DNA from: Sphaerisporangium rufum
GTDB taxonomy: Bacteria; Actinomycetota; Actinomycetes; Streptosporangiales; Streptosporangiaceae
Assembly (NCBI RefSeq): GCF_016863395.1
Contig: NZ_BOOU01000030.1
Span: 62,001 to 126,000, forward strand
Direction of reading: 5' to 3'
DNA: 64,000 nt
This document shows positions 61,569 to 64,000 of this stretch, one piece after another. Below the pieces are notes generated by a model, which saw nothing but the letters and a program-made list of their open reading frames with translations, was not told the DNA's origin and did no database searches. Both the position numbers and the translations under genes were made by a program. Positions within the stretch are counted from its first letter, which is position 1. Each line of letters starts with the position of its first letter.

Positions 61569-62386
61569 TCCCGTCGCGCCTCCTCGATCATTCGGCGGGT
61601 CAGATGCTCAGGATACGCCCATAGTCGGATGGCTTCATATCGTCGTTTAATGGATTTCACGACTTCTGGATCACAACTGATCTGCCCCTGTGCCGGAGAG
61701 TCGGCATGGATCGTCTCCGGTCTGCCGTGTGGAAGTTCGGCGATCATGAAGGCGCCCGCGAGGCCTGCGATGCACAGCGGATCGACCAGTTGGATGGAGA
61801 GAGTCGGGTGGTGGGCGATGTCCAGGAGATAGTCGAGTTGCCCGCGCATCGACTCCGGACCGCCCACCTGGCGGCGCACCACGCCAGCATCCATAAGGAA
61901 CAAGAGCAGAGGCGGATCCGGTTTGTCGAGGATCCGCCTGCGCTGTATCCGGGCCTCCACCCGCTTTTCCACATCATCTCGCTCGGTACCCGGTCCTCGA
62001 CGGAAGAGTTCGCGTGCATAGTCCTCCGTCTGGAGGAGGCCGGGGATGAGGAGGGGGTCCCAGGATCGCAGGGTGAGGGCGGTGGGCTCGATCTCGTCCA
62101 GCCAGTCGATGAACCAGATCGGGCTGCCGGGGCGGGCGGCGATGCGCCGGTGCAGATCGGCGAAGAACGTGCCGCCTTCGGTGCCGAAGAGCAGGTCGAG
62201 GCGGTGGGCGTCACCCGGCGATGGTGTGCGGGTGGCTGACTCCAGCCGGCTGACCTGGGTCTGTGTGCATCCCAGGCGAGCGGCGACCGCGGCCTGGGAC
62301 AGCTGCGCGGCCTCACGTAGCCGGCGCATTTCGGCGCCGAAGCGCACCCGGGGCGAGCCCGGGTCGGGGAACGAACCGACACTCAT
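61559..62386 (-). CDS. XRE-family regulator with DUF5753 domain (WhiJ-like)
   Basis: 275 residues. The N-terminal helix-turn-helix (about 13-70: LREAAQLSQAAVAARLGCTQ; VSRLESATRTPSPGD) is followed by a DUF5753 effector domain (DPLLIPGLLQTEDYARELFR and QLVDPLCIAGLAGAFMIAELP in part). This architecture, with DUF397 genes downstream and a GHKL ATPase opposite, is the whiJ-type developmental regulatory cluster of streptomycetes. ATG 62386 has GAGAGGAA upstream and gives the standard N-terminus; the frame runs on to 62485. Confidence 0.92.
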   Translation of the reverse strand: MSVGSFPDPGSPRVRFGAEMRRLREAAQLSQAAVAARLGCTQTQVSRLESATRTPSPGDAHRLDLLFGTEGGTFFADLHRRIAARPGSPIWFIDWLDEIEPTALTLRSWDPLLIPGLLQTEDYARELFRRGPGTERDDVEKRVEARIQRRRILDKPDPPLLLFLMDAGVVRRQVGGPESMRGQLDYLLDIAHHPTLSIQLVDPLCIAGLAGAFMIAELPHGRPETIHADSPAQGQISCDPEVVKSIKRRYEAIRLWAYPEHLTRRMIEEARREWT

Positions 62387-62452
62387 GGCGTTCCTCTCGA
62401 AACCCGTGAAATGGACGTATTCGCTTTTGCCAATGCCGAGACGTGGAATCGC

Positions 62453-62489
62453 ATACCGGGTCACCGGTATTGCAGGGCATTCCATGGAA
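62453..62489. promoter_or_regulatory. Candidate operators in the divergent XRE/ATPase promoter region
   Basis: ATACCGG-GTCA-CCGGTAT (62453-62470) is an 18-bp dyad with perfect 7-bp arms, and TTCCATGGAA (62480-62489) is a perfect 10-bp palindrome. Related half-sites (CCGGTAC, CCCGGTCA) follow toward the ATPase gene. They are plausible binding sites for the adjacent XRE regulator. Confidence 0.5.
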
Positions 62490-62549
62490 GGCCGGTACCC
62501 GCCCGTGTAACCCGGTCATGGCGGCAATCTAAGCACGGCGACAAGAAGG

Positions 62550-63035
62550 GTGGCCGGACTTCAACTTGAATCGAGGGCGGAATCGGTGGCGGGTGAACGA
62601 GCGGGGACGGAGGCGCGGACGCGGCTGGACGAAGATGTTCGGACCGGCGGGTGGTTCCGGGAGTTTCCTGGACGCGAGACGTCGGTGGGGGAGGCCCGGG
62701 CATGGGCGCGGCATCTGCTGGCCGGCCGGGTGGGCGCCGGAGTCCTGGACGATGTCCTGCTGTTGCTGAGTGAGGTTCTTACCAACGCGGTGGTGCACTC
62801 TCGGTCCGGAGAAGAGGAGAGCGGGCGCGTCACTGTCCGGGTGGTATGGATCGGCGAGGCCGTCTATATCGCGGTCACCGACGCGGGTTCGCCAGATCGC
62901 CGGCCGGCGGTCCGCGCCGCCGCGCTGGACGATGACGGCGGACGGGGACTCCTGCTGGTCGAGACGATCGCCGCCTCATGGGGCAGTCACGCGGAAGCCG
63001 CGGGCCGGTCGGTGTGGTTTAGCGTCAGCGCCTGA
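62550..63035 (+). CDS. ATP-binding protein of the anti-sigma (RsbW/GHKL) type
   Basis: 161 residues. HATPase_c_2 domain with the N box LLLLSEVLTNAVVHSR, then VYIAVTDAGSP (G1) and DDGGRGLLLVETIAASWG (G2). Such single-domain GHKL proteins are the regular third partner of XRE-DUF5753/DUF397 clusters, and some act as anti-sigma kinases. GTG 62550 has GAAGG directly before it (spacing short), so the start could be a few codons later. It is divergent from the regulator gene. Confidence 0.88.
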   Translation: MAGLQLESRAESVAGERAGTEARTRLDEDVRTGGWFREFPGRETSVGEARAWARHLLAGRVGAGVLDDVLLLLSEVLTNAVVHSRSGEEESGRVTVRVVWIGEAVYIAVTDAGSPDRRPAVRAAALDDDGGRGLLLVETIAASWGSHAEAAGRSVWFSVSA

Positions 63036-63058
63036 TGCGCGCTTCGGTGGAAAATGCC

Positions 63059-63083
63059 GTACTATGTACCGTACAACGTACGG
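63059..63083. promoter_or_regulatory. GTAC-rich dyad upstream of the NTF2-like gene
   Basis: Four GTAC tetramers lie within 23 bases (63059, 63066, 63071, 63078), including the dyad CCGTAC-AAC-GTACGG (63069-63083). It resembles TetR-family operators and sits 18 bases before the GTG start. No TetR gene is within the window. Confidence 0.5.
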
Positions 63084-63100
63084 AGTAGGGGAGGGCGCAG

Positions 63101-63526
63101 GTGTACCAGCCGAGCGACGAAGAGGTGCGGGCCGTCGAGGCGTGGTTCGCGGAGTACGACGCGCTGGCCGAGCGAGGGGAGACGGAGAAGCTCGCCGACC
63201 TGGCGGTGTTCCCGATGAACCTGGCCACCGACGTCCCCGGCGGCCACGCGGCGGTCCGGCAGTGGACGCGGGCCGAGTACCTGGCGGCGATGAAGGAGGC
63301 GATGGGCGGTGGCACCGCGGGGCTGGAGCTGACCTCCAAGCGGACGCCGCATTTCCTCAGCCCGAACCTGGTGGTGGTGGAGACCGACGCCACCATGACG
63401 ATCGAAGGGGAGCGGCAGAGCATGCACTACGCGGACCTGCTGGTCCGCACCGAGGATGGCTGGGCGTTCCAGACCATGATCCAGTCCGGCTGGGGTCACG
63501 GCTGGCCCCCCGCCCGCCGCGGCTGA
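63101..63526 (+). CDS. NTF2/SnoaL-like small protein
   Basis: 141 residues. An N-terminal helix pair (EVRAVEAWFAEYDALAERGE) and curved beta sheet (NLVVVETDATMTIEGERQSM; YADLLVRTEDGWAFQTMIQ) suggest the NTF2-like/SnoaL cone fold. No catalytic residues can be assigned, so the function is unknown. GGGAGGG precedes GTG 63101. A GTAC-rich dyad overlaps its presumed promoter. Confidence 0.75.
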   Translation: MYQPSDEEVRAVEAWFAEYDALAERGETEKLADLAVFPMNLATDVPGGHAAVRQWTRAEYLAAMKEAMGGGTAGLELTSKRTPHFLSPNLVVVETDATMTIEGERQSMHYADLLVRTEDGWAFQTMIQSGWGHGWPPARRG

Positions 63527-63571
63527 CCCGCCCGGTAGCGGGGCCGGCCGGGGTGGCCGGCCCCGCTCGGG

Positions 63572-64000
63572 TCACTGGACGGTGATCTTGTCCACTTCGA
63601 TGGTGATGCCCTTGACCTCGGGGGTGGAGGTCGCGGTGGTGACCGAGCCGACGCCGGTGGCGGCGCCCCTCACCTTCATGGTGTAGGTCAGCCTGCCGCC
63701 GGGGGCGCCGGGGGTGCTGCTGATCCGGTAGTCCTCGACCGGCGGCCCGGAGATCTGCCCGCCGGCGTTGCCCTCGGCGTTCTCCGCGCCGACGGTCAGG
63801 CCATAGGTGGCGCCGGGGTCACCGGGCAGGTTGCCCGGGTCGTAGGAGTAGGTGATGTCCTCGGTGCCGTTCAGCCCGATCCACTGCTGGAAGACCTTCA
63901 GCGAGCTCTGCCCGTACAGCCGGACCCGCCACTCCAGGACCAGCCAGTCCGACACCCCGTCGCTGAGCGTCCCGGCGTACACGCCGGGGGCGCCGGTGCC
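63572..64000 (-). CDS. C-terminal part of a probable secreted beta-rich protein (5' end outside window)
   Basis: 142 residues are visible. Beta-sandwich-like sequence: WLVLEWRVRLYGQSSLKVFQ, ITYSYDPGNLP, LTVGAENAEGNAGGQISG, LTYTMKVRGAATGVGSVTTA. It has low Lys and many Gly/Thr, as in extracellular domains. Similar tails occur in actinobacterial subtilases after the peptidase domain, but no catalytic motif is within the window, so the identity is open. Confidence 0.6.
   Translation of the reverse strand, partial: GTGAPGVYAGTLSDGVSDWLVLEWRVRLYGQSSLKVFQQWIGLNGTEDITYSYDPGNLPGDPGATYGLTVGAENAEGNAGGQISGPPVEDYRISSTPGAPGGRLTYTMKVRGAATGVGSVTTATSTPEVKGITIEVDKITVQ

Overview
The window is a high-GC actinobacterial chromosome segment. 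Coding sequence is strongly biased to G/C at third positions, and GTG, TTG and even CTG starts occur. Gene order follows the conserved core of Streptomyces and Mycobacterium: trp, lgt, gltBD, pyk, pdtaR, polA, rpsA, coaE, uvrB, then pyrG, nudix, xerD, parA, scpAB, rluB, aroH, tyrA, cmk, der. A WhiJ-like XRE/DUF397/ATPase locus and an ECF42/DGPF pair favour a filamentous actinomycete, perhaps Streptosporangiales-like. That placement is inference; there is no rRNA here to confirm it.

Layout. 1-6.2 kb: end of trpBA, a MauE-like membrane protein with a DsbA-like thioredoxin, lgt with a long repetitive tail, a small basic ORF, and two tandem paralogous membrane-anchored proteins with a conserved cysteine pair. 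6.4-12.5 kb: gltBD glutamate synthase. 12.6-16.8 kb: secreted subtilase, pyruvate kinase, an unusual tRNA with a CAA anticodon and an ANTAR response regulator. 17.1-25.3 kb: two amino-acid ABC importers (branched-chain livKHMGF and a polar amino-acid system) flanking a small lipoprotein. 25.5-38.3 kb: thioesterase, polA, polysaccharide deacetylase, rpsA, GNAT, ECF42 sigma factor with its DGPF partner, coaE, an ArsB/SLC13-like permease and uvrB. 38.3-41.6 kb: minus-strand accessory genes (Uma2, DUF4126, nitronate monooxygenase, hexapeptide acyltransferase). 41.7-53.4 kb: the plus-strand core block for CTP synthesis, recombination, chromosome organisation (ParA, ScpAB), ribosome maturation (RluB, Der), aromatic amino acids (AroH, TyrA) and nucleotide metabolism (Cmk). 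53.4-64 kb: MarR-LprG-MFS export module, MerR regulator with a membrane protein, CBS protein, PrmC-like methyltransferase, phosphotransferase, the WhiJ-like locus, an NTF2-like protein and the end of a secreted protein.

Regulation. Seventeen genes on both strands carry a -10-like hexamer (usually TANNNT) ending only 6-8 bases before the start codon and have no usable Shine-Dalgarno sequence, so leaderless transcription is probably common here. Convergent gene pairs are separated by perfect long hairpins. The MerR gene has a textbook MerR promoter (-35 TTGACA, 19-bp spacer holding an inverted repeat). No insertion sequences, prophage or CRISPR arrays were seen. The least ordinary items are the redox/lipoprotein gene group around lgt, the short tRNA with CAA anticodon, the roughly 410-residue low-complexity extension of RluB, and the likely CTG start of xerD.
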